Assembly: GCF_014534685.1 (NCBI RefSeq)
Contig: NZ_JACVVX010000004.1
Location: 62,001-126,000 of the forward strand
DNA: 64,000 nt
DNA from: Oryzicola mucosus
GTDB taxonomy: Bacteria; Pseudomonadota; Alphaproteobacteria; Rhizobiales; Rhizobiaceae
Direction: 5' to 3'
This document shows, piece after piece, positions 26,660 through 35,291 of the stretch. The number at the start of each line of letters is the position of its first letter. Positions within the stretch are counted from its first letter, which is position 1. A program made the translations under genes and the position numbers. The notes below the pieces were generated by a model. That model was given only the letters and a program-made list of their open reading frames with translations. It had not been told where the DNA came from and searched no databases.

Positions 26660-27691
26660 TCAGAACACCACCAGGCTGACGGCCCAGGCGATCAGCACCG
26701 AGACCGGGCCCATCACCTGACGGCTGATCAGGACGGCGGGAACGCCGATCTCGATGGTTCGGGGCTTGGCTTCGCCAAGCGCCAGACCGACGGGCACGAA
26801 ATCGCAGCCGACCTGGGTGTTGTAGGCAAACAGCGCAGGCAGCGCCATGGCCGGCGAGATCGTGCCGTTGGCGATCTGCGGACCGATGATGGCCACGCCG
26901 ATGACCTGTGCGATAACAGCCCCTGGCCCGAGTATGGGAGACAGGAACGGCAGGCCGCAAATTGCCGAGATGATCAGCAGGCCGACGATGTTGTTGGCCA
27001 GCGGGCCCATCGGCTGGGCCAGTATGTCGCCGATGCCGGTGTAGAGGATCAGGCCGATCAGCATCGTCACGAACGCCATGAACGGCAGGACGTTGCGGAC
27101 GACCTGATCGATGGTGCGGCGGCCGGCATTGAAGAAGATGCCGACGACCCGGCCCATGACGCGGCCGACGCTGGCGATCATGTTGACGAGACCGTTGTCG
27201 CTCCCCGACGCTTCAGCAGCACGGGCGGAAGCCGCAGCCGACGCGCTTGCTGCGGTTGCCGCGGCGGTGGTTGCCGAAGCGGATGCCGCACCCGCCGTCG
27301 TTGCCGGCTCGGAACCGTCCGCGAGTACGATGTCGCTTTCCTTCACGCCCGAGACATAGATGTCTTCGGTGATGAACTGGGCGAGCGGACCTGCCTGGCC
27401 GACCGGCGTCAGGTTGACGGTCGGGATGCGCTTGCGCGGATAGACGCCGCAACGGGCCGTACCGCCGCAATCGACGACCACCACAGCCATTTCGCCTTCG
27501 ACCGGCGGGGCTTTGAAACCGTCGACGGCTTCCGCGCCGGTCAGTTCCGCAATGCGCCGGGCCACCGGATGGATGCCGCCGCCGGTGACCGAAACCACCT
27601 TGTTGCGCTGCATCGTCGGTTCGACCACCAACGGGCCGCCCCAGCCGCTCTTGCCGCGCGTAATCTTGACTGCCTTATAGGTTTTTACCAT
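26660..27691 (-). CDS. srlE: PTS glucitol/sorbitol-family IIB(C) component
   Basis: A 343-residue EII subunit. The N-terminal IIB domain carries the phospho-Cys region VVDCGGTARCGVYPRKRIP (Cys75 or Cys81), the middle is an unusual Ala/Ser/Thr-rich linker (about residues 125-165), and the C-terminal half has several membrane helices with LPFLSPILGPGAVIAQVIG and GCDFVPVGLALGEAKPRTIEIGVPAVLISR. The IIB domain receives phosphate from SrlB and gives it to the incoming polyol. The linker is longer and simpler than I would expect for enterobacterial SrlE. Confidence 0.9.
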   Translation of the reverse strand: MVKTYKAVKITRGKSGWGGPLVVEPTMQRNKVVSVTGGGIHPVARRIAELTGAEAVDGFKAPPVEGEMAVVVVDCGGTARCGVYPRKRIPTVNLTPVGQAGPLAQFITEDIYVSGVKESDIVLADGSEPATTAGAASASATTAAATAASASAAASARAAEASGSDNGLVNMIASVGRVMGRVVGIFFNAGRRTIDQVVRNVLPFMAFVTMLIGLILYTGIGDILAQPMGPLANNIVGLLIISAICGLPFLSPILGPGAVIAQVIGVAIIGPQIANGTISPAMALPALFAYNTQVGCDFVPVGLALGEAKPRTIEIGVPAVLISRQVMGPVSVLIAWAVSLVVF

Positions 27692-27706
27692 TTCGCCCTC
27701 CCGCCC

Positions 27707-28465
27707 TTAAAGCTCGATGCCCTGGCGGCGTGCCATGAAGGCCGTGATGCGTTCGGTGAGCATGCCCTTGAGCAGGATCACGACGAGACCGACGATGGCG
27801 TACCAGATGGCGACCTGAATGTGGTAGCCGGTGGGAACCGCGCCCTTGCGCTCCAGTTCGAGCAACGCAACCAGAATGCCTCCCCAGACGAAATATTCGC
27901 CGGGATTGACGTGCGGGAACAGGCCGAGCGGCGGATGCACATAAGACACTGCCGCATCGTAGAAGGCGGGCTTGTGCTTCTCTTCGAGGAAAGAACCGAA
28001 GGTGTAGCACATCGGGTTCGTCAGGAAGAAAACGGAGATGACCGGCAGGACCGTATAGCGGGTCAGCGCGATGCGGCCCGCGCCGCGGGCAAGGCCATGC
28101 ACCCGCTCTTCGCCGACCAGTTCGGTAAGCGCATAGAAGGCGGTCATCAGCACGACGAGCGTGGGGATGATGCCCGTGACGAAGCCGGCGAAAACCTCGC
28201 CGCCCTTCTGGAAGATGCCGATGAAGTATTTGCCGGCGCTGGTCAGCCAGCCCAGCTGCTCTTCCTGCTGCAGCGTATCGAGCCGCTGCTTGAACTGGTC
28301 GACGGTAAGGTCGCCGCTCGCCTGGGCAAGCACGACCATGTCATGGGCAGCGCCCTTGACGGCGAGCTTGCCGTGAATGGCAGCATCCGTGGCCATGGAA
28401 CCCGCGACATGCAGGTTCTGTACGGCCATGTCGGCATGCTGCGCCAACATAGATAGGACTGACAT
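27707..28465 (-). CDS. srlA: PTS glucitol/sorbitol-family IIC component with N-terminal extension
   Basis: Membrane permease subunit of 252 residues. From about residue 72 it follows enterobacterial SrlA closely (YFIGIFQKGGEVFAGFVTGIIPTLV, NPMCYTFGSF, GLFPHVNPGEYFVW). The first 70 residues are an extra hydrophilic, mostly helical segment not present in E. coli SrlA (187 residues). The extension may be regulatory or a start-site matter, but the frame is open and codon use is normal throughout. Together with SrlE it forms the channel for the phosphorylated substrate. Sorbitol is the family default; the genomic context suggests another polyol. Confidence 0.88.
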   Translation of the reverse strand: MSVLSMLAQHADMAVQNLHVAGSMATDAAIHGKLAVKGAAHDMVVLAQASGDLTVDQFKQRLDTLQQEEQLGWLTSAGKYFIGIFQKGGEVFAGFVTGIIPTLVVLMTAFYALTELVGEERVHGLARGAGRIALTRYTVLPVISVFFLTNPMCYTFGSFLEEKHKPAFYDAAVSYVHPPLGLFPHVNPGEYFVWGGILVALLELERKGAVPTGYHIQVAIWYAIVGLVVILLKGMLTERITAFMARRQGIEL

Positions 28466-28513
28466 TTCTCCTCCTTTGAATCCTCACGCCGGCGGCTCCC
28501 CCGAACGGCGTCC

Positions 28514-28948
28514 CTACTCACCCACAGTCTTGAGGCCCGATAGACCAGGTCCCTTAGGCTCCAGCCGCGAACGGTCGATCTGTTCGACCGCCCTCTCCAC
28601 GGCTTTCGTCACACCGGCTTCCCCCTCTCCCAGCACTGCGGGATTGGACCGGAGCTGATCGAGGGTCATCCCCTCGAATTGTTCATGACGGCTGAACTTG
28701 GCGAAGACCGAGCGACCGGTCATCGTCAAAAGCCGCTGCACCGAAAGGTCGGGCGCCACCACGATCAACGCGATGGTTCCCTTGCCGAACCGGCCGCGGC
28801 TGTTGCCGGCGCCGACATAGCCGTCCTTGTACTTGTTGGTGATGCCCTTGAAGACGTCGGTGTAGTGGCGCATCTGCAACCAGACGCCCAGCGACTGGAG
28901 CGCCCAAACAGCGCCCAGAGCCAGCAACCCCCATTGCCAGATCGCCAT
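28514..28948 (-). CDS. gutM: GutM family transcriptional regulator, first gene of the PTS operon
   Basis: A 144-residue protein of the GutM family, an activator of the glucitol operon in E. coli. An N-terminal hydrophobic segment (WGLLALGAVWALQSLGVWL) could anchor it in the membrane, followed by KGITNKYKDGYVGAGNSRGRFGKGTIALIVV, the most conserved part of the family. The position before the IIC gene matches gut operons elsewhere. It diverges from a hypothetical gene across 192 bases that hold the operon's promoter. Confidence 0.85.
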   Translation of the reverse strand: MAIWQWGLLALGAVWALQSLGVWLQMRHYTDVFKGITNKYKDGYVGAGNSRGRFGKGTIALIVVAPDLSVQRLLTMTGRSVFAKFSRHEQFEGMTLDQLRSNPAVLGEGEAGVTKAVERAVEQIDRSRLEPKGPGLSGLKTVGE

Positions 28949-29013
28949 CAGCTACGTCCTCCCGAAGCCTCCCAGGAACAGCATCCTACAACACCATTCG
29001 ATTGCCAATCAAA

Positions 29014-29040
29014 GAACATTTGTCTTTCCTAATGTCAATA
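29014..29040 (-). promoter_or_regulatory. Candidate operator/promoter of the gut PTS operon
   Basis: On the minus strand TTGACA (29033-29038) is followed four bases later by the box GAAAGACAAATGTTC (29014-29028). The same box, with 13 of 15 bases identical, is found at 35292-35306 upstream of the DRL-aco operon, also just after a TTGACA. It lies 66 bases before the gutM start. The SorC-type regulator nearby is the natural candidate to bind it. Confidence 0.55.
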
Positions 29041-29140
29041 TGTATAACTCGTGGCGTTCCGGCAGGACATGCCAATCCGAAGCATCGGTTGGATTTTAGC
29101 GCATCGGTGCTATCCTCCGGAAGGAAGGAGCACGCCGAAG

Positions 29141-29770
29141 ATGGACCTGATTTTCAAAAAAGAGCTGGCCCTCGTGCCGGATCTCGGCCACCGGCTCCGG
29201 CAGTTGCGCTGGTTCCGCACCACGTTCCGCAACAGCGCCCGCTCCGTCACCCAGCATTACGGTCTGCGATTCGCCATCGACGAGAAGAAGCTGACGCGCA
29301 TCTTTCTCGATTGGGTGGAGATCGTGAACGCCCAGAAGGCTTATGCACAGCTCGATCGCGCCGATTTCATCGTCTTTTCGGCGGGCCTGGCCCTCAAGGA
29401 GTTGATCCGGCAGGCGCCGGTCAGCCTCGCCGCCGACAGCCCCGTCAAGCCGGAGGTGGAACTGCCCGAGCCGGTGCGCTTCTGGCCGGAGGGGTTTGTC
29501 TACACCAACTACTGCGTCTGCGCGATCGCCGCCGTCTTCGAGCAGGAGTTCGGCGAAACGCCCGAACTCGATGCCTGCGCCGACGATCTCAGGACGTGGT
29601 GGTCCTATCGCGAAAACACCTCTGAAGTGCCGAGCTATGCCGTCGCCTATCTCGACCGCTTCCTCGGCGCCGAGCCGAACTGGCTCGCTCCCGACCTTCC
29701 CGCCGAACGCGCCGCCATGCAGCGCGCGCTGGTCGCGGCGGGTCAGACACGGACCATCGCGCCGCGCTGA
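29141..29770 (+). CDS. Conserved hypothetical protein
   Basis: A 209-residue soluble protein with no domain I can name. It is rich in aromatic residues (WFRTTF, WVEIVNAQKAYAQLD, RFWPEGFVYTNYCVCAIAAVF) and appears mostly helical. A GGAAGGAAGGAG sequence ten bases before the ATG at 29141 sets the start. It diverges from gutM and lies directly before the HAD hydrolase gene, 72 bases apart, so it may belong to the same sugar system or be a bystander. Confidence 0.7.
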   Translation: MDLIFKKELALVPDLGHRLRQLRWFRTTFRNSARSVTQHYGLRFAIDEKKLTRIFLDWVEIVNAQKAYAQLDRADFIVFSAGLALKELIRQAPVSLAADSPVKPEVELPEPVRFWPEGFVYTNYCVCAIAAVFEQEFGETPELDACADDLRTWWSYRENTSEVPSYAVAYLDRFLGAEPNWLAPDLPAERAAMQRALVAAGQTRTIAPR

Positions 29771-29842
29771 CCCTTATCGCAAATCAGCCCCTTGATCTCT
29801 CCCGATCGACGCCATATGGCGGCACTGCCCTTGACCCAGGAG

Positions 29843-30517
29843 ATGGACTTGGCGAACGACCGGCTTGTGATTTTCGACTGCGACGGGGTGCTGGTGGACA
29901 GCGAACCGCTCGCCGCCATCGCCTATGAGCGTGCCTATGCCCGCAACGGCCTGACCATCAAGCCCGAGGTCGTCGCCCATGGCGTCGGCATGAAACAGGC
30001 CGACATCATCGTCAAAATTCACGAACTCACCGGCCAATTGCTGCCCGATACGGCAGCGGGCGACATCTGGCTGGAAACCAAGGACCTGTTCACCGAACAG
30101 CTCAAGCCGACGCCGGGCCTGCCGGAATTTCTCGCAGCCCTCAAGACGGCGCGCTGCGTGGCCTCCTCCTCGTCGGTCGAGCGCATCATTCACAGCCTCG
30201 CCGTCACCGGCCTGGCGCGATATTTCGGCGATGCGATCTTCAGCTCTTCGATGGTCGCGCGCGGCAAGCCCGCACCCGACATCTTCCTCCATGCCGCCCG
30301 GCAGATGGGTGCGGAGCCCTCGCACTGCGTGGTGATCGAGGATTCCCGCTACGGCGTCCAGGGTGCCGTCGCCGCCGGCATGACGGCCATCGGCTACACC
30401 GGCGGCGGGCATACATTTGCTGCCCACCGCGCCGAGCTCGAAGCGGCCGGCGCCAATGTCGTCTGCCGAAGCTGGGACGAGATCGAAGCCGTACTGCGAG
30501 AGCGCGGCTTTATCTGA
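29843..30517 (+). CDS. HAD family hydrolase (HAD-IA, beta-phosphoglucomutase/phosphatase-like)
   Basis: About 224 residues. Motif I is FDCDGVLVDSEPLAA at the N-terminus, motif II falls in VASSSSVERI, motif III in RGKPAPDIFLHAARQMG, and motif IV in CVVIEDSRYGVQGAVAAGMTAIGYTGGG, all typical of HAD-IA phosphatases and mutases. Substrate is probably a small sugar phosphate. The start is uncertain: AGGAG directly abuts the ATG at 29843 but lies six bases before a TTG at 29849, which may be the true start. It sits between the PTS operon and the aco operon, so it may remove phosphate from an intermediate of that pathway. Confidence 0.88.
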   Translation: MDLANDRLVIFDCDGVLVDSEPLAAIAYERAYARNGLTIKPEVVAHGVGMKQADIIVKIHELTGQLLPDTAAGDIWLETKDLFTEQLKPTPGLPEFLAALKTARCVASSSSVERIIHSLAVTGLARYFGDAIFSSSMVARGKPAPDIFLHAARQMGAEPSHCVVIEDSRYGVQGAVAAGMTAIGYTGGGHTFAAHRAELEAAGANVVCRSWDEIEAVLRERGFI

Positions 30518-30536
30518 ACCGACGCTGTCGCGCCGA

Positions 30537-31883
30537 TCAGGCCCGCGCCATCTCCAGCAGAATCCTCAGCACCGCTTCGCGCTGCTCAAGCTGCGGCATG
30601 TGGCCGGTGGCGGCAAACACATGCAACGCGATCTCGCCGGGCAGGCCGAACGCCTGGCTGGACGGAATGATCCGGTCGCCCGCGCCGAACATCACACGCA
30701 CCGGAATGCGCAGGCCTGCGAGCTGCTTGCGGATGTCGAAGGTCTGGGTGCCGTCGGCGAAGAACCGATCCGCAATCGCAGCCTGCACGCCACGGAGCTC
30801 GCTGTCGGCTGATTGCGCCAGTGTGGCGTTGACGAAAGGTTTTGACAGCAGTTGCTCATCAGCGACCAGCAGCTTCAGCCACGGCACGAGGCTCGCCTCG
30901 CTTCTGGCACGGACGAAGCCGTCGAGGAAAGCGCCGTTGATCTCCGGCCCGAGGCCCGCCGGCGCAATCAGCGCGAGCGCCCGAACGTCGGCTATGCCGC
31001 GCGAGGCCACCGCCGCTGCGACGGCACCGCCGAAGGAATGCCCGACCAAAAGCAGCGGACCGACATCGAGCGCTGCAAGCGTTGCCTCGACCTGGGCGGC
31101 GATAGCATCCAGATCGGCGGGTACCGTACGGCCCGAGCCGCCATGGCCCGGAAGGTCGAGCGCGAGCACCGGCGCGTCGACCGGACCAGCCTGCAGCAGC
31201 GGTCGCCAGCTGTTGAGGTCGGCGCCGAAGCCATGCAGCAGCACAATCGGCCGTCCCGAACCCTGGCGCAGCCAGGCATGGTTGAGGACGGCGCCATCTG
31301 TCGGCAGCGCCTGGGAGGATGCGCTTGGCTGGCCGTTGGGTCGACGCGGCGCATCCGGCGCTTTGGCCTCCGTCCGCCCGGCCGGCGCTGAGATGATGGC
31401 CTCGACGTCGCTGCGTGTCACCCTGCCCTTGGGGCCGGACCCGGCAATGGCATCGAGCGACAAGCCGGCCTCGGCGGCAAGGCGGCGAGCCAGCGGCGTC
31501 GCGCGCGCGCCTTCTCCCTTGGCGGCTGTCGCCGCGGGTTGAGCCTGCACCATGGGCTCGGCCTGAACCGGCTTGGTGTCCTCGCGCTTCGGTTCTTCGG
31601 TCGCAGGAGCCGCCACGGCAGCGACCGGTCTGTCCTGCGCCTCGCCTTCGGCATAGATCCAGGCAACGGGCTCGCCGACCGGAATGTCGATGCCTTCCTT
31701 GCCGGTAACGTCCCGCAAAATTCCGCTCGCCGGTGCGTCGATTTCCATTGCCGCCTTGTCGGTCTCGATCTCGAACAGCACGTCGCCCTTCTTGACCGGA
31801 GCGCCTTCCTCGACATACCAGCGCGAAATCTTGCCGGTCGCCATGTCCATGTCGACCTTGGGGAGAATGACTTCCGTCGGCAT
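30537..31883 (-). CDS. acoC: Acetoin-dehydrogenase-type E2: lipoyl domain, E3-binding domain and alpha/beta-hydrolase domain
   Basis: A 448-residue E2-like subunit. The lipoyl domain is at residues 1-80 (lipoylated Lys43 in EIETDKAAMEI), a peripheral subunit-binding domain at about 127-163 (ATPLARRLAAEAGL, GPKGRVTRSDVEA), and an alpha/beta-hydrolase fold from about 200 with LLHGFGADLNSW and GHSFGG (Ser283). The normal E2 acyltransferase catalytic domain with HxxxDG is absent. This layout is that of AcoC in acetoin dehydrogenases of Ralstonia and Pseudomonas. It is the last gene of the four-gene operon; no E3 gene follows. Confidence 0.85.
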   Translation of the reverse strand: MPTEVILPKVDMDMATGKISRWYVEEGAPVKKGDVLFEIETDKAAMEIDAPASGILRDVTGKEGIDIPVGEPVAWIYAEGEAQDRPVAAVAAPATEEPKREDTKPVQAEPMVQAQPAATAAKGEGARATPLARRLAAEAGLSLDAIAGSGPKGRVTRSDVEAIISAPAGRTEAKAPDAPRRPNGQPSASSQALPTDGAVLNHAWLRQGSGRPIVLLHGFGADLNSWRPLLQAGPVDAPVLALDLPGHGGSGRTVPADLDAIAAQVEATLAALDVGPLLLVGHSFGGAVAAAVASRGIADVRALALIAPAGLGPEINGAFLDGFVRARSEASLVPWLKLLVADEQLLSKPFVNATLAQSADSELRGVQAAIADRFFADGTQTFDIRKQLAGLRIPVRVMFGAGDRIIPSSQAFGLPGEIALHVFAATGHMPQLEQREAVLRILLEMARA

Positions 31884-31885
31884 CG

Positions 31886-32884
31886 CTAGCGCCTCCCTGA
31901 AACGAGATCGCGCGCGGCCTTGAGGATGTCCGGAACCTGCGGCACGGTGGCCTTTTCCAGCTCGGGATTGTAGGGGATCGGCGTCTCCGCCCCACCCAGA
32001 CGCACGATGGGCGCATCGAGGAAATCGAACGCGTCGCTTTCGGCGATGGCGGCGCTGACCTCCGCGCCCACGCCCAGCGTCTTCACGCCCTCATAGACGC
32101 AAAGCAGCCGCGAGGTCTTCTTGACGCTGTCGATGACGGTCTGCGTGTCCATCGGGCGGATGGTGCGCAGGTCGACGACCTCGACATCGATGCCTTCGGC
32201 TTCCAGCGTCTTGGCCGCTTCCAGCGCCTTGTGCACCATGATCGAGGTGGCGACGATGGTCAGGTCGCGACCCTCTCGACGTATCTCGGCCTTGCCGATG
32301 GGCACGGTGTAGTAGCCTTCGGGAACCGGCCCCTTCATCTTGTAGAGCAGCTTGTGCTCGAAGATCATCACCGGATCGGGGTCGGCGACAGCCGCCAGAA
32401 GCATGCCCTTGGCGTCATGCGGCGTGGCCGGCTGGATCACCTTGAGCCCCGGCACGTGGCCAAGCCAGGCTTCCAGGCTCTGGCTGTGCTGGGCCGCGGC
32501 CCCCGTGCCGGAACCGGCGGGAAAGCGCATGACGACCGGCACAGACACCGCGCCGCCGAGCATGTAGCGCATCTTGGCGGCCTGGTTGACGATCTGCTCC
32601 ATGGCAAGCGTCGCGAAATCGGAGAACTGGAACTCGAAGATCGGGCGCAGCCCTGTGACGGCCGCGCCCACGGCGACGCCCGCGCCGCCAAGCTCGGAAA
32701 TCGGCGTGTCTATGACACGGTCCGCGCCGAAGCGTTCGACCAGATCGCCCGTCACCTGGAAGGCGCCGCCATAGACGCCGATATCCTCACCCATCAAGAA
32801 GACGCGCTCGTCCTGCTCCATGGCAATCGCCATGGCTTCCTGGATCGCCTGGGCGTAGCTCAGTTCCCGCACTGGCTGATCCAT
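31886..32884 (-). CDS. acoB: TPP-dependent dehydrogenase E1 beta subunit (AcoB-like)
   Basis: A 332-residue transketolase-like E1 beta subunit. LGEDIG-type motif [12 protein letters not shown] (conserved Glu contacting TPP), [35 protein letters not shown], and [30 protein letters not shown] are all canonical. With the alpha subunit it binds TPP and decarboxylates or cleaves an alpha-keto or ketol substrate, passing the acyl group to E2 lipoate. It overlaps the alpha subunit stop by one base. Family assignment cannot by itself separate pyruvate, branched-chain and acetoin dehydrogenases; the E2 next to it favours the acetoin type. Confidence 0.9.
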   Translation of the reverse strand: MDQPVRELSYAQAIQEAMAIAMEQDERVFLMGEDIGVYGGAFQVTGDLVERFGADRVIDTPISELGGAGVAVGAAVTGLRPIFEFQFSDFATLAMEQIVNQAAKMRYMLGGAVSVPVVMRFPAGSGTGAAAQHSQSLEAWLGHVPGLKVIQPATPHDAKGMLLAAVADPDPVMIFEHKLLYKMKGPVPEGYYTVPIGKAEIRREGRDLTIVATSIMVHKALEAAKTLEAEGIDVEVVDLRTIRPMDTQTVIDSVKKTSRLLCVYEGVKTLGVGAEVSAAIAESDAFDFLDAPIVRLGGAETPIPYNPELEKATVPQVPDILKAARDLVSGRR

Positions 32885-33909
32885 TACAGGGACTCCGTAT
32901 AGACGTAGCGCTCGAGATTGGCGATTTCCGGCGAAGGGCTTGCCTTGGCGAATTCGATGGCGTCGGCGATTTCCTGACGCACCGCCTCGCGGATACCCTC
33001 GATGCCGGCCTGGTCGATGACGCCGAATTCCTGCAGCTGGGTTTCGTAAAGCGTGATCGGATCGCGGTTTGTCATCCAATCCTCGATCTCTTCCTTGGTG
33101 CGATAGCGGTTGCGGTCGCTCTTGGAATGGCCGCGGTGGCGATAGGTCTTGGATTCGATCAGCGTCGGCCCTTCGCCTGCACGCGCGCGCTTCACCGCCT
33201 CATGCGAGGCTTCCGCCACCTCCGACAGATTGTTGCCGTCGACAATCACGCCCGGCATCGCATAAGCCGCAGCACGGTCGGCGATGTTGGCGACAGCCGT
33301 GGAGCGCGCCGTCGAGGTCGACATGCCGTAGCCGTTGTTTTCGCAGACGAAGATCACCGGCAGTTTCCAGATCGAGGCCATGTTCAGCGCCTCGTGGAAA
33401 GCGCCCTCATTGTTGGCGCCGTCGCCGAAGAAAGAGACCACGACGCGCTCGGATTTGGTCCGCTTGGCGGTAAGGGCTGCGCCCACCGCAATCGGCAGGC
33501 CGCCGCCGACGATGCCGTTGGCGCCGAGATTGCCTGTCGTCACGTCTGCGATGTGCATCGAGCCGCCGCGTCCACGGCAATAGCCCGTGGTCTTGCCGAA
33601 GAACTCGGCGAACATCTTCGCCACTTCCGCGCCCTTGGCGATGCAGTGGCCATGGCCGCGATGGGTCGAGGTGATCTGGTCGTCCAGTGTCAGCGGCATG
33701 CAGATGCCCATGGCGCTCGCCTCCTGGCCGATGGACAGGTGCATCGTGCCGTGGATCAGGCCGCGCGTGTAGGAATCCTCAGCACCTTCCTCGAAACGCC
33801 GGATCAGGTACATCTTGTGCAGCGCCTGCTTGAGCTGCTCCGGGCTGTATTCGCGGTAGATGAAGGGCAGATTTGCGCCCGTCGCCTTGCCGGCTGTCGC
33901 TTGCGCCAT
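32884..33909 (-). CDS. acoA: TPP-dependent dehydrogenase E1 alpha subunit (AcoA-like)
   Basis: A 341-residue E1 alpha subunit. The TPP/Mg motif runs [31 protein letters not shown]; the N-terminal part shows [28 protein letters not shown] and [11 protein letters not shown]. Length fits acetoin-type and pyruvate E1 alpha. The ATG at 33909 lies two bases after the upstream oxidoreductase stop, so these genes are translationally linked. Its partner is the beta subunit immediately downstream. Confidence 0.9.
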   Translation of the reverse strand: MAQATAGKATGANLPFIYREYSPEQLKQALHKMYLIRRFEEGAEDSYTRGLIHGTMHLSIGQEASAMGICMPLTLDDQITSTHRGHGHCIAKGAEVAKMFAEFFGKTTGYCRGRGGSMHIADVTTGNLGANGIVGGGLPIAVGAALTAKRTKSERVVVSFFGDGANNEGAFHEALNMASIWKLPVIFVCENNGYGMSTSTARSTAVANIADRAAAYAMPGVIVDGNNLSEVAEASHEAVKRARAGEGPTLIESKTYRHRGHSKSDRNRYRTKEEIEDWMTNRDPITLYETQLQEFGVIDQAGIEGIREAVRQEIADAIEFAKASPSPEIANLERYVYTESL

Positions 33910-33911
33910 GA

Positions 33912-35237
33912 TCAAGCCCCTGCCCCGTAGACGATCTTGTCCTGCCTGGCCCTGAGTTCGGCGATCTTGGAGCCGGGGGCGACGGCTGAATTGGCGTAGG
34001 TGAGCAGCTCGCCTTTCCTGATCGGCGCGGTCACCGTGCCGCCCTGCAAGAGCCCGCACGGAATGGCCTTGGCGGCGCGCGCTTCCGGCACCGTCATGAT
34101 CCAGGCGCGGTAGCAATACTCCCCGATCGCATCCAGCGTCTCGCCCGGCTGCATGTCCTTCTTGGCCACCGCGCAGACCTCCGCCACCGGCGTCGCCAAA
34201 GGCACCATGTCCGCCTTGCCGTAGAGAACCACCCGCGCGCAGGTCAGCGGCACTTCCAGCGAGGTCAGATGATAGGGCCGGTGGAAGGTGAAATACGGGC
34301 CGTGGCCCATCTTCAGATCCTCCATCCGCTCCGAAATCCGCGGATGCGACATATCGGCGATGACGAACACGCCGGGCGCCACACCCTTGCCGATGGAATA
34401 GTCGACCACGCCGACCTTCGACAGCACGCCGCCATCCTTCTCAGGCACCAGCGTCTTGTTGAGTTCGCCCAGCGTCGCCGCCGGACCGTGCATGCCGGGC
34501 TTGTCGGGCACCAGGCCGGTGGCATTCGCAATCGCCGCCATCTCGACCATCGTCTTGGAGCCGTCGACGAACTCCACCAGCATCCGCACATTCATGTTGC
34601 GGCGCTTGGCTTCCTCGGCATAGTCGTGCGGCACCGCATCGATGTTGAGCGGGTTGTTCTTGCCCTTGCCCGCCGCCACGATGGTGTGGCCCATCGCCGA
34701 GACGAACTCGATCAGCTCCATGCAGGACGACGGCTCGTCGCCCGCGCCCAGCGAATAGGTCACCCCAAGACGGTCGGCCTCGTGCTTGAGATAGGCGCCG
34801 ATGGTGACATCGGCCTCGACATTCATCATCACCAGATGCTTGCCGTGCTCCATCGCGCGCAGGCCGATCTCGGCCCCCACGGCCGGAACGCCGGTGGCGT
34901 CGATCACCACGTCGATCAGCCCGCTTTCCAGCACCAGGGACGCATCGCTGGTCACCGCAACCTTGCCCGCCTCGATCGCCTCGTTCAGCGCCGAACCGGT
35001 GGTCACCTCGCGCGAATGGCCCTCTTCCTGATAGGCGATGCTGACCGCCTTGCCGGCATTGGGCAGGTTCAGCTCCGAAATCGCACCGATCTCGATGCCG
35101 GGCATATGCGCCACCCGAGCCACGATGTCGGTGCCCATCTCGCCCGCGCCGATCAGGCCGATCCGGATCGGCTTGCCCGTCTTGCCACGCTCAATCAAAT
35201 CCCGCGCCAGTCCAACCGGTGCTACATTGATAGCCAT
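33912..35237 (-). CDS. COG4091 oxidoreductase with C-terminal SAF domain; DXR-like (DRL) family
   Basis: A 441-residue NAD(P)-dependent enzyme. The N-terminal Rossmann fold has GAGEMG at residues 30-35 and VVIDATGVPAVGAE; the C-terminus has a SAF-like part (KKDMQPGETLDAIGEYCYRA...PIRKGELLTYANSAV). This family is often annotated as homoserine dehydrogenase-like. In Brucella a member called DRL converts 1-deoxy-D-xylulose 5-phosphate to 2-C-methyl-D-erythritol 4-phosphate in place of DXR. Other members have unknown roles. As first gene of an operon with acetoin-type E1/E2 it more likely works in catabolism here. GGGAGGA precedes the ATG at 35237. Confidence 0.75.
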   Translation of the reverse strand: MAINVAPVGLARDLIERGKTGKPIRIGLIGAGEMGTDIVARVAHMPGIEIGAISELNLPNAGKAVSIAYQEEGHSREVTTGSALNEAIEAGKVAVTSDASLVLESGLIDVVIDATGVPAVGAEIGLRAMEHGKHLVMMNVEADVTIGAYLKHEADRLGVTYSLGAGDEPSSCMELIEFVSAMGHTIVAAGKGKNNPLNIDAVPHDYAEEAKRRNMNVRMLVEFVDGSKTMVEMAAIANATGLVPDKPGMHGPAATLGELNKTLVPEKDGGVLSKVGVVDYSIGKGVAPGVFVIADMSHPRISERMEDLKMGHGPYFTFHRPYHLTSLEVPLTCARVVLYGKADMVPLATPVAEVCAVAKKDMQPGETLDAIGEYCYRAWIMTVPEARAAKAIPCGLLQGGTVTAPIRKGELLTYANSAVAPGSKIAELRARQDKIVYGAGA

Positions 35238-35291
35238 AGGCAATTCCTCCCAGAGCGAGCTTGTGCGTGCTTTTAGGCCTCAAGTCGTATT

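Noticed and set aside
33912..35237. Annotation as homoserine dehydrogenase
   Set aside because: The homoserine dehydrogenase catalytic domain is not apparent and there is a C-terminal SAF-like part; COG4091/DRL fits better.
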